A stretch of DNA of 5,452 nt from CAZEIW01 sp964512305 (lineage in GTDB: Bacteria; Pseudomonadota; Gammaproteobacteria; Burkholderiales; Burkholderiaceae_F): positions 1-5,452 of the forward strand of contig CAZEIW010000013.1 in NCBI GenBank assembly GCA_964512305.1, given 5' to 3'. The translations under genes and the position numbers were made by a program. The first letter of the stretch is position 1. Every line of letters starts with the position of its first letter. Positions 1 through 5,452 of this stretch are shown piece after piece. The notes beneath the pieces were generated by a model. It saw only the letters and a list, made by a program, of their open reading frames with translations. It did not search any database and was not told the origin of the DNA.

Positions 1-143
1 GTCGACGCGACCTGGAATTCGGCGCTGTAGTGGTCCGCCAGGAGGAGCACCGAGCCGAGCACCAGCGTGGTTGCCACGGCGGCGGCGCCCAGGATGACGG
101 AACGGATCAGCTTCGAGCCGGTCTTTTGGAATTCGCGGTACAT
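1..143 (-). CDS. Small single-span membrane peptide, copy B (3' end outside window)
   Basis: The frame starts at ATG 143-141 and stays open to the left edge, giving 47 visible residues beginning MYREFQKTGSKLIRS. A strong Shine-Dalgarno GAAGGAG lies at 156-150, six bases before the ATG, which fixes the start. A short basic N-terminus (R3, K8, K11, R14) precedes a hydrophobic stretch at about residues 16-36, rich in Ala, Val and Leu. This predicts one membrane helix with a cytoplasmic N-terminus. After it comes LADHYSAEFQ. The protein is clearly homologous to the peptide encoded just upstream (185-352): 19 of 35 residues match without gaps, including SKLxRS, AxTTL and LAxHYSA. The 41-base gap suggests cotranscription. 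I recognise no named family and assign no function. A membrane-acting toxin or a small regulatory membrane protein are both possible. It is short and would be missed by ordinary gene callers. Confidence 0.72.
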   Translation of the reverse strand, partial: MYREFQKTGSKLIRSVILGAAAVATTLVLGSVLLLADHYSAEFQVAS

Positions 144-184
144 GGTGGACTCCTTCGGCTGGGTCAGTGTCTGGGGTTGAGGGC

Positions 185-352
185 TCAGCGCATCACGATC
201 GCGATCCGCGTCACGCCGGCGTCCTGCACGGGCGCGCTGTAGTGCCTGGCCAGACCGTCGATCGAGGTGGCGATCAGCGTGGTGGCGATGACGGCGGCGA
301 CGCCGAGGATCGAGCGGGCCAGCTTCGAATTGGGGTTGTAGGCGCGGTTCAT
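185..352 (-). CDS. Small single-span membrane peptide, copy A (55 aa)
   Basis: This complete 55-residue frame runs from ATG 352-350 to TGA 187-185. A Shine-Dalgarno GAGGAG at 364-359 sits six bases before the ATG. The N-terminus MNRAYNPNSKLARS is polar and basic. Residues 15-34 form a moderately hydrophobic Ala/Ile/Thr-rich segment that could span the membrane once, although Asp32 near its end weakens it. The short tail contains LARHYSAPVQ and ends in IAIVMR. The protein is a diverged tandem paralogue of the next gene (1-143), with 19 of 35 ungapped identities around SKLxRS, the TTL core and HYSA. It is the first gene after the divergent intergenic region, so it probably leads a small operon controlled from the repeat array at 427-471. 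Function is unknown and I recognise no named family. The paralogy and the two good ribosome sites are the main evidence that it is real. Confidence 0.75.
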   Translation of the reverse strand: MNRAYNPNSKLARSILGVAAVIATTLIATSIDGLARHYSAPVQDAGVTRIAIVMR

Positions 353-426
353 TCGGGTCTCCTCGGGGTGGTTTGGTTGGATCGGTGCTGCGTTGTCGAT
401 GGCTGCACTGTGCGCTTGGGCACCGG

Positions 427-471
427 ATTCAGTCCTTTACCCGCCCTGAATCCCTCCTGAAACGTTCTGAA
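427..471 (-). promoter_or_regulatory. TTCAG direct-repeat array, probable operator
   Basis: Read on the minus strand, TTCAG begins at 471, 461 and 450, so the spacing is 10 and 11 bases. A degenerate fourth unit, TAAAGG, begins at 439, another 11 bases on. An inverted copy (CTGAAT, 432-427) closes the array. Direct half-sites one helical turn apart are the classic binding pattern of OmpR/PhoB-type winged-helix regulators, and the divergent gene at 614 encodes just such a domain. The array lies about 75 bases upstream of the peptide start at 352 and about 140 bases upstream of the regulator start, so it could serve either promoter or both. No convincing sigma-70 -35/-10 pair was found nearby, which would fit an activator-dependent promoter. 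TTCAG also occurs singly elsewhere in the window, so the case rests on the regular spacing. Confidence 0.5.
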
Positions 472-613
472 CCGCGCCGTGACGGTGAGAAAGCCGCCCC
501 TCCCTGGCCCGCGGCGAGCGGCCGTGCGAGGCGGGCGGCCCAACCCTTGCCCCGGCCGGGGATCCCGTTCAGACTCAATGGGTTGCCCGCCTTCCCGACC
601 GCACCGGCAGCCC

Positions 614-3325
614 ATGAGCGCCTCCATCCGTTTCAGCAACGCGGAAGTCCGGCCGTCCACCCGGCAACTGCTGGTGAAGGGCCGGCCGACCGTCGTGGGG
701 GCGCGCGCCTTCGACCTGCTGCTGGCGCTGATCGAGCGGCGCGATCGGCTGGTGACCAAGGCCGAGTTGTTCGACCTGGTCTGGCCCGGCGTCGTGGTGG
801 AGGAGAACAACCTGCAGGTCCAGGTCAGCAGCCTGCGCAAGCTGCTCGGCCCACAGACGATCGCGACGATCCCGGGGCGCGGCTATCGCTTCACGGGCGT
901 TTTGGAGGGTGAACCGGGCGGCGAGGTCGGGCCGGAATCGCCCGCGGACGGGGTCTCGCAGCCCCTCCCCGATGAGGCCGGCCTCGGCGCCGCCGGCGCG
1001 GCCCCGCCCGACCGCGCGCCGATCAGGGCGGCGCGCGAGCTGCGCCACAACCTGCCGGCCGAGCGCGACGCGTTCGTCGGCCGCAGCACCATGCTGAGCG
1101 AGCTCGGCCAGCGCTTCGATCGCAGCGCGCGGCTGGTGTCGCTGCTGGGCATCGGCGGCTGCGGGAAGACCCGTCTGGCGCTGCACTTCGGCCGGGCAAA
1201 GGCCGGCGAATGGGCCGGCGGCGTGTGGTTCTGCGACCTCGCGCCGGCGCGAACCTTCGAAGGGGTGCTGCATGCCGTTGCCCAGGGGCTGGGCGTGCCC
1301 CTTGGCGGCGCAGACGCGGTGATGCAACTCGGCCAGGCCATCGCCGCCCGCGGCGCATGCCTGGTGATCCTGGACAACTTCGAGCAGGTCGCACGTTACG
1401 CCGAGGAAACGCTCGGCCGCTGGCTCGAACGCGCCGCCGAGGCACGCTTCCTGGTCACCTCGCGCGAGGTCCTGGGCATCGCGGGCGAGGAGGCGTTGGC
1501 GCTGCCGCCACTGCCCATACCAGACGCCGAGGACCTGTTCCTTCGCCGGGCCGCCGCGGCCCGGCTCGACTTCGATCCGCCGCCGGAGGACCGTGCGGCG
1601 ATCGGGCCGCTGGTGCGGCTTCTCGACGGACTGCCGCTGGCCATCGAACTGGCGGCGGCGAGGGTGCTCACGCTGACGCTGCGCTCGCTGCTGGCGCGCA
1701 TGAGCGAGCGGTTCCGGCTGCTCACCTCCAACAGCGGCCGGCTCGACCGGCAGGCGACCCTTCGCGCGACGTTCGACTGGTCGTGGGACCTGCTATCGGT
1801 TGCCGACAAGGCCGCGCTCGCGCAGTGCTCGGTGTTCGAGGGCGGTTTCAACCTCGAGGCGGCCGAGGCCGTGGTCGATCTGTCGTCGATCGCCGATGCA
1901 CCGTGGCTGGTCGACGTCATGCAATCGCTGGTCCACAAATCCTTCGTGCGTCCCTGCGGCGACGGGCGGTTCGACCTGCTGGTGAGCGTGCAGGCCTACG
2001 CCGCCGAGCATCTTCAGGCCGAAGGCCGCTTTCCCGGCAGCGGCGCTGCCGCGCTGCAGGCCGCGCGGCAGCGGCACGGCGAGTGGTTCGCCGCGCTCGG
2101 ACCCGGGCGTGCGATGGAGGCGCGCTGCGCCGATCTGCACAACCTCGTCGCGGCCTGCCGGCGCAATCTCGCGGCGGGCAACGCCGCTTCGGCGGCCGGC
2201 GCCCTGGAAGGTGCCTGGGCTGCGCTGAACCTGCAGGGACCCTTCAAGGCCGCAGCCGATCTGGCCGAGGCGGTTTGCGCGATGCCAGGTCTTCAGGGTG
2301 CCGCCGCGGCGCACGCGCACGCGGTCCTCGGGCACGTGACCGAGGCTTTGGGCATGCCGGCGCAGGCGGCGGAGCACTACGAAACGGCACTGCGGCACGC
2401 GCGCGCGGCGAACGACCGGCCGTGCGAGGCCGCCGTGACCGTGAACCTCGCGGCGCTGCATGCCGACGCCGGCGACCCCGAGGCGGCGCGCTCGGAGCAC
2501 GCGCGCGCGCTGGAGCTCGCGCGCGCAGCCGGCGACGCCGCGCTACAGTGCGCCGCGCTCAACGGCCTGGGCACGGTGGAGTTCGGACTCGGCCGCATGG
2601 ATCAAGCGCAGGTCCACTACGAGGCGGCGCTGAAGCTGGCACGCGGCCGTGGCGATCGCCGCTGGCAGGGCAGGTTGCTGGGCAATCTCGGCAACCTGCA
2701 CGCGAGTGTCGGGCGGATGGACGAGGCGCGCGCGCACTCGGAGCAATCGCTGCTGATCGCGCGCGAGCTCGACGACCGCAAGAGCGAGGGCAACACGCTG
2801 TGCAACCTGGGCATGCTGCACCACGTCCAGCGCCGCCACGACGACGCGCGCGGGGCGCTGGAGGCCGCGCTCGAACTCGCGCGCGAGCTCGGCTACGCGC
2901 GCCTCGAATGCATCGTGCTGTGCAACCTCGGGCTGGTGCACGACGCCACGGACCGCCCGGCGCTGGCGTTGTCGGCCTACGCCGATGCGCTGGCGGTGGC
3001 GCAGCGCATCGGCGACCGGCACACCGAGGGCCAGGTGCTGGGCTATCTCGGCGTCGAGCACGCCCGTCAGCGGGCCATCGACGAGGCACGGGAATGCCTC
3101 GATCGCGGCCAGGTGCTGCTGCGGGAAGCGGCCGATGCGCTGAGCCTGGGCATCCTGCTGTGCGGCCGCGCCGAGTGCGAATGGCTGGCCGGCGACACGC
3201 GCGCCGCCGAAGCCGCGCGCCGCGAAGCGACCGAACTCGCCACCCAGGCCGGCGCAGGCCCCGATTCAGAGCTTGGCCTCGCCCTGGCGCGGGTCAGTGA
3301 GATGCTGGCCTCAAAGCGCGCCTAA
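614..3325 (+). CDS. Winged-helix / STAND ATPase / TPR transcriptional regulator (903 aa)
   Basis: Predicted cytoplasmic ATP-dependent DNA-binding regulator; its inducer and targets are unknown. From ATG 614, residues 4-96 form an OmpR/PhoB-type winged helix: the recognition helix is about 63-79 and the wing carries PGRGYRF at 88-93. A Pro/Ala/Gly-rich linker follows, then NLPAERDAFVGR (146-157), the usual entry to a STAND/NB-ARC-type ATPase. Walker A is GIGGCGKT (179-186), Walker B is LVILDNFEQV (250-259), TSRE is at 282-285 and GLPLAIELAA at 339-348. A helical/winged part follows at about 378-462. Residues 565-903 hold eight TPR-like units. The architecture resembles AfsR/COG3903-type regulators, but the AfsR BTAD domain is absent. 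No signal peptide or membrane span is seen. The start is uncertain: the frame extends upstream to GTG 479 and includes ATG 578. I chose 614 because the winged-helix fold begins right after it, although its Shine-Dalgarno is weak. It is divergent from the small peptide genes, whose operator it may bind. Confidence 0.9.
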   Translation: MSASIRFSNAEVRPSTRQLLVKGRPTVVGARAFDLLLALIERRDRLVTKAELFDLVWPGVVVEENNLQVQVSSLRKLLGPQTIATIPGRGYRFTGVLEGEPGGEVGPESPADGVSQPLPDEAGLGAAGAAPPDRAPIRAARELRHNLPAERDAFVGRSTMLSELGQRFDRSARLVSLLGIGGCGKTRLALHFGRAKAGEWAGGVWFCDLAPARTFEGVLHAVAQGLGVPLGGADAVMQLGQAIAARGACLVILDNFEQVARYAEETLGRWLERAAEARFLVTSREVLGIAGEEALALPPLPIPDAEDLFLRRAAAARLDFDPPPEDRAAIGPLVRLLDGLPLAIELAAARVLTLTLRSLLARMSERFRLLTSNSGRLDRQATLRATFDWSWDLLSVADKAALAQCSVFEGGFNLEAAEAVVDLSSIADAPWLVDVMQSLVHKSFVRPCGDGRFDLLVSVQAYAAEHLQAEGRFPGSGAAALQAARQRHGEWFAALGPGRAMEARCADLHNLVAACRRNLAAGNAASAAGALEGAWAALNLQGPFKAAADLAEAVCAMPGLQGAAAAHAHAVLGHVTEALGMPAQAAEHYETALRHARAANDRPCEAAVTVNLAALHADAGDPEAARSEHARALELARAAGDAALQCAALNGLGTVEFGLGRMDQAQVHYEAALKLARGRGDRRWQGRLLGNLGNLHASVGRMDEARAHSEQSLLIARELDDRKSEGNTLCNLGMLHHVQRRHDDARGALEAALELARELGYARLECIVLCNLGLVHDATDRPALALSAYADALAVAQRIGDRHTEGQVLGYLGVEHARQRAIDEARECLDRGQVLLREAADALSLGILLCGRAECEWLAGDTRAAEAARREATELATQAGAGPDSELGLALARVSEMLASKRA
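2306..3265 (+). repeat. Eight tandem 40-residue TPR units (120-base period)
   Basis: Within the regulator, residues 565-884 divide without gaps into eight units of exactly 40 residues. The consensus is roughly a small residue then xxLGNLH, followed by GRxDEARxHxExAL and LARExGDR. This is the 40-residue TPR class also found in LGN-type and other STAND proteins, and it usually forms a superhelix for protein or ligand binding. At DNA level the period is 120 bases. For example, a 15-base match recurs at 2757-2771 and 2877-2891, and GCTGTGCAACCT recurs at 2797-2808 and 2917-2928. Most of each unit has diverged, so this is not a recent expansion. The last unit is the least regular. Confidence 0.85.
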
Positions 3326-3330
3326 GGAGA

Positions 3331-3362
3331 CTCCCCTCTCCCGTCGAGGTGAGAGAGGGGAG
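3331..3362. terminator. Hairpin between convergent genes, possible bidirectional terminator
   Basis: A 10-bp perfect inverted repeat has CTCCCCTCTC at 3331-3340 pairing with GAGAGGGGAG at 3353-3362, with a 12-base loop. It fills most of the 43-base gap between the stop of the regulator (3325) and the stop of the convergent secreted-protein gene (3369). That position suits transcription termination in both directions. There is no T-run on either side, so it is not a textbook intrinsic terminator. It shares the core CCCCTCTCCCG with the stronger hairpin at 3880-3912, so it may instead be a copy of a dispersed intergenic palindrome. Confidence 0.5.
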
Positions 3363-3368
3363 CGCGGA

Positions 3369-3752
3369 TCACTTGTTCTGGATCCACGGATCCTGTGCCG
3401 GCGGCGTCGGCTGCCCCTGAGCGGGCACCACTTTGATCGTGTACTTGTACTTCGCGTTGCTCTCGTGGGGCCCGATCTTCTTGCAGTGACAGCTCATGCC
3501 GTTGCCGACCGGCTCGCACGCGTGCTTGCCCTTCGAGTCGACAACGATGCAATCCTTGGGGAAAGCGTAACCGTCGCGAACGAGGACCCATAGGAGACCA
3601 CCCTCGTTCGGATAGCTCTCGACGGTATCCGGAACGCCGGAGATCTGATCGTTGCGGACATCGACGTAGACCGGTGGCCCGTCCGGCAATCCGTCGGCCC
3701 GCGCCGCGGCCGCCGCCAGGGCGAGCGCAAGCGCGAGAAGTCTCCCGTTCAT
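3369..3752 (-). CDS. Small secreted four-cysteine protein of unknown function (127 aa)
   Basis: The gene runs from ATG 3752-3750 to TGA 3371-3369. A GGAGGAGG Shine-Dalgarno lies just upstream and fixes the start. Residues 1-19 are a clear Sec signal peptide: MNGR, then an Ala/Leu-rich core, then a likely signal-peptidase I site after ALA-type ARA at 17-19. The mature part of about 108 residues should be periplasmic or extracellular. It has four cysteines at 68, 79, 88 and 90, including a CHC pair, so one or two disulfides are possible. The C-terminus is Pro/Gln-rich and ends DPWIQNK. The alternating pattern around WVLVRDGYAFPKD and YKYTIKVV suggests a small beta-sandwich, perhaps cupredoxin-like, but I see no clear copper-ligand set. 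Hand-counted GC for 3541-3660 is about 58%, well below the genes on either side, which may mark a different history. It is convergent with the regulator and appears monocistronic. No named family is recognised. Confidence 0.8.
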   Translation of the reverse strand: MNGRLLALALALAAAAARADGLPDGPPVYVDVRNDQISGVPDTVESYPNEGGLLWVLVRDGYAFPKDCIVVDSKGKHACEPVGNGMSCHCKKIGPHESNAKYKYTIKVVPAQGQPTPPAQDPWIQNK

Positions 3753-3879
3753 CCTGCCTCCTCCATCTCTCCGGTGTTGTCTTGTCGTCCGGTCGCTTAT
3801 CTAACGCGTCGCGCACGCCGCCGTCAAGATGCAGATCGTGCAAAGCGACGACGTGCCAGCGCGACCACCCTCACCCCCG

Positions 3880-3912
3880 GCCCCTCTCCCGCGCGGCGCG
3901 CGGGAGAGGGGC
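3880..3912. repeat. GC-rich 15-bp palindrome, REP-like, possible iolB terminator
   Basis: The arms GCCCCTCTCCCGCGC (3880-3894) and GCGCGGGAGAGGGGC (3898-3912) are perfectly complementary over 15 bp around a 3-base loop. The element starts 14 bases past the iolB stop, where it could end the iol transcript or protect its 3' end. It lacks a T-run. The pattern CCCTCACCCCCGGCCCCTCTCCC with its mirrored arm resembles palindromes that, from memory, are dispersed in many high-GC proteobacterial genomes, so a REP-like repeat is at least as likely as a dedicated terminator. The rest of the gap 3753-3926 holds only the leader of the secreted-protein gene and no other recognisable feature. Confidence 0.6.
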
Positions 3913-3926
3913 GTGGTGGTGCGCGG

Positions 3927-4733
3927 TCAGCGCGAGAGCATCCACTCGTGCGCCGGGTCGTTGCGGAACGTCCAGAAGCGGTTCGGCCCGGCCATCACGT
4001 TCAGGTAGTACAGGTCGTAGCCGTAGGGCGCGACGACCGGGTGGTAGCCGCGCGGCACCATGACGACGTCGTGATCCTCGACCGCGCACGCTTCGTCGAG
4101 GCTGCGGTCGTCGGTGTACACGCGCTGGAACGCGAACCCCTGCGGAGGGTTGAGCCGGTGGTAGTAGATCTCCTCCAGCTGAGTCTCGTCGGGCGGCGCC
4201 TCGGAGTCGTGCTTGTGCGGGGGATAGCTCGACGAGTGCCCGGCGGGCGTCAGCACCTCGACCACCAGCAGGTGCGCCGCAGTGGAGTCGTTGTGCGGGA
4301 GGATGTCGCAGATGTAGCGGGTGTTGCTGCCCTTGCCGCGCACGCTGCGCTTCATCGTCGCGGGGTCGATCGCCCGCACCGTCGCGTGGCGCGCGTCCCC
4401 GGGCGCCGTGCACAGCGCGACCTCCGCGTGCGTCCGCGCGCGGATCTCGACGTCGAGGCCGGGCGGAACGTAGACGGCCCCGGGCCCGTGCTCCTCGAAC
4501 ACGCTCGAGCGGACACCGAGGTTCGCGTAGGTGCGGCCGCCGACGCTGAGGTCGACGGTCCCGGTGAGGACGACGGCGCACAGCTCGAGGCCGCCGGTGG
4601 AGACCCGCTCGAGCTCGCCGGGGTCGAGGCGCAGCGCGCGGAAGCCGACGTAGGTCCAGCCCGCGCTTTCGGGCGTCACCGCGACGATCTCGCGCCCGGC
4701 ACGGCGGGCCTTGACGAGCAGCGGGCTCGGCAT
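3927..4733 (-). CDS. iolB: 5-deoxy-glucuronate isomerase IolB (268 aa)
   Basis: IolB converts 5-deoxy-D-glucuronate to 5-deoxy-5-keto-D-gluconate (2-deoxy-5-keto-gluconate) in cytosolic myo-inositol catabolism. The length of 268 residues is normal for the family. The sequence has two cupin-like halves. The C-terminal half carries the expected metal-site pattern: SYPPHKHD with H173 and H175, EEIYYHR with E187/E188, and PRGYHPV with H231, matching the His-x-His, Glu, His set known in the related isomerase KduI. Other familiar stretches are DILPHND (143-149), GFAFQRVYTDD (199-209) and YYLNVMAGP (242-250). The ATG at 4733-4731 overlaps the iolE stop by one base (TGATG), which indicates translational coupling and fixes the start. 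iolB seems to be the last gene of the operon, because a hairpin and an unrelated gene follow. No disruption is seen. Confidence 0.95.
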   Translation of the reverse strand: MPSPLLVKARRAGREIVAVTPESAGWTYVGFRALRLDPGELERVSTGGLELCAVVLTGTVDLSVGGRTYANLGVRSSVFEEHGPGAVYVPPGLDVEIRARTHAEVALCTAPGDARHATVRAIDPATMKRSVRGKGSNTRYICDILPHNDSTAAHLLVVEVLTPAGHSSSYPPHKHDSEAPPDETQLEEIYYHRLNPPQGFAFQRVYTDDRSLDEACAVEDHDVVMVPRGYHPVVAPYGYDLYYLNVMAGPNRFWTFRNDPAHEWMLSR

Positions 4734-5452
4734 CAGGCGGCCTTCCCGTCGAGCGCGTCAACGATCGACCGCAGCGTCCGGTACCCCTTGCTCGCGTAGG
4801 CGTAGCTCGGAGCGACCGCCGGGTCCTGCTCGGCCTCGACGACCAGCCAGCCGCGGTAGCCGGCGCCGTGCAGCGTGCCGAGCACCGCGTGGAAATCGAT
4901 CGCGCCGTCGCCGGGCACCGTGAAGACGCCCGCCAGCACGCCGCGCAGGAAGCTCCAGTCCTCGTTGCGCGCCTGTTCGATCAGCGGCGCCCGCACGTCC
5001 TTGCAGTGGACGTGCACGACGCGCCCGACGTGCCGCTTCAGCAGCTCGGCCGGATGGTGCGCGCCGCCGAAGTACGCGTGCCCCGTATCGAACAGCAGGC
5101 CGACCGCGGCCGGGTCGGTGAGCTGCATCAGCCGGTCGACATCGCCGGGGGATTCGACGTAGGCGCCCGTATGATGGTGGTACGCGAGCGTGATCCCGTA
5201 GGTCCGCTGCAGGTGCGACCCGAACGCGTTCAGGCGCCCGGCATAGGCCTCCCATTCCGCGTCCCCGCGGAACTGCGGCCGATGCGACAGCGCCTTGTCC
5301 ATCCGGCCCTGGATCGTTCCCGCGCATTCGCCGTAGACGACGACCTTCACGCCGTTGTAGCGCAGCTTCTCCATGTGCGCGCGGCAGCGCTCGGTCTCCT
5401 TGTCGACGGTGTCCTCGCCCAGGAACCCGCTATACCATCCCGACACGCAGGC
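4733..5452 (-). CDS. iolE: Inosose (2-keto-myo-inositol) dehydratase IolE, 5' end missing
   Basis: IolE removes water from 2-keto-myo-inositol (scyllo-inosose) to give 3D-trihydroxycyclohexane-1,2-dione, the step before IolD in inositol catabolism. The window holds the last 239 residues. The frame is open through the right edge, and the family is about 300 residues long, so about 60 N-terminal residues lie outside. The GTG at 5446-5444 is an internal Val, not a start. The protein belongs to the xylose-isomerase-like TIM-barrel family. Counting from the edge, likely metal ligands are E100 (in HHHTGAYVES), D122 (in LLFDTGHAYF), a His in VVHVHCKDVR (146 or 148) and E206 (in WLVVEAEQDP). The ligand assignment is by family analogy. 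The TGA at 4735-4733 overlaps the iolB ATG. In many proteobacteria the order is iolC-iolD-iolE-iolB, so iolD may lie upstream, but that is not visible here. Confidence 0.93.
   Translation of the reverse strand, partial: ACVSGWYSGFLGEDTVDKETERCRAHMEKLRYNGVKVVVYGECAGTIQGRMDKALSHRPQFRGDAEWEAYAGRLNAFGSHLQRTYGITLAYHHHTGAYVESPGDVDRLMQLTDPAAVGLLFDTGHAYFGGAHHPAELLKRHVGRVVHVHCKDVRAPLIEQARNEDWSFLRGVLAGVFTVPGDGAIDFHAVLGTLHGAGYRGWLVVEAEQDPAVAPSYAYASKGYRTLRSIVDALDGKAA

Noticed and set aside
1..352. A type I toxin-antitoxin locus based on tandem hydrophobic peptides
   Set aside because: Tandem small membrane peptides can be such toxins, but I see no convincing antisense RNA promoter or known toxin motif, and the helices are only moderately hydrophobic. 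It remains a possibility, not a call.
30..460. Overlapping plus-strand frames at 30-242 and 167-460
   Set aside because: They lie antisense to the two membrane-peptide genes, lack Shine-Dalgarno sites, and read as low-complexity Gly/Arg/His protein. The minus-strand frames are mutually homologous, which supports those instead.
422..471. A sigma-70 promoter using TTCAGG (461-456) and TAAAGG (439-434) as -35 and -10
   Set aside because: The spacing is acceptable, but each hexamer matches its consensus at only about three positions and both belong to the repeat array, so I do not call a promoter.
349..840. A minus-strand open frame of 163 codons overlapping the intergenic region and the start of the regulator
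   Set aside because: It overlaps the well-supported winged-helix coding region and the peptide start, is Arg/Ser/Thr-rich in the way expected of an antisense GC-rich frame, and has no recognisable domain.
1210..3300. A 696-codon plus-strand frame inside the regulator
   Set aside because: It is the +1/+2 shadow of a very GC-rich gene. Its translation is low-complexity Arg/Ala/Gly, while the chosen frame carries the Walker motifs and TPR units.
3774..4799. A 341-codon plus-strand frame opposite iolB
   Set aside because: It is the antisense shadow of iolB. The opposite strand has clear IolB metal-site motifs, and this translation is Arg/Val/Asp-rich without a family.
5444..5446. GTG as the start codon of iolE
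   Set aside because: The frame continues through it to the window edge, and the protein would lack about 60 N-terminal residues of the family, so it is an internal Val codon of a gene cut by the window.

Overview
The window looks like a piece of chromosome from a high-GC proteobacterium. It is probably a betaproteobacterium of the Burkholderiales type, but a gammaproteobacterium such as a xanthomonad cannot be excluded. The evidence is the very GC-rich coding sequence with strong G/C third positions, a winged-helix/STAND/TPR regulator of a kind common in those groups, an iolE-iolB inositol-catabolism pair, and GC-rich CCCCTCTCCC/GGGAGAGGGG intergenic palindromes. No rRNA, tRNA, CRISPR array, insertion sequence or phage gene was seen.

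Left end (1-352, minus strand): two very short genes in tandem. The second runs off the left edge. They encode homologous single-span membrane peptides, each with a good Shine-Dalgarno sequence. The gene-free stretch 353-613 separates them from a divergent plus-strand gene. It holds a striking set of TTCAG direct repeats spaced 10-11 bases apart, which looks like an operator for an OmpR-type winged-helix protein.

Centre (614-3325, plus strand): a large cytoplasmic regulator of about 903 residues. It has an N-terminal OmpR/PhoB-type DNA-binding domain, a STAND/NB-ARC-type ATPase core with clear Walker A and B motifs, a second helical/winged region, and eight C-terminal TPR units of exactly 40 residues. 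It ends at a hairpin shared with a convergent minus-strand gene for a small secreted protein with four cysteines (3369-3752), whose GC content is clearly lower than its neighbours'.

Right end (3927-5452, minus strand): iolE, whose 5' end lies outside the window, followed by iolB with a one-base stop/start overlap (TGATG). These are two steps of myo-inositol catabolism. IolE dehydrates 2-keto-myo-inositol, and IolB isomerises 5-deoxyglucuronate to 5-deoxy-5-keto-gluconate further down the same pathway. A perfect 15-bp GC hairpin follows iolB.

The most interesting unit is on the left: a STAND-type transcription regulator facing a tandem family of tiny membrane peptides, with a helically phased repeat array between them. 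That the regulator controls the peptides is inferred from layout only. The secreted protein and the inositol genes show no evident functional link to that unit.
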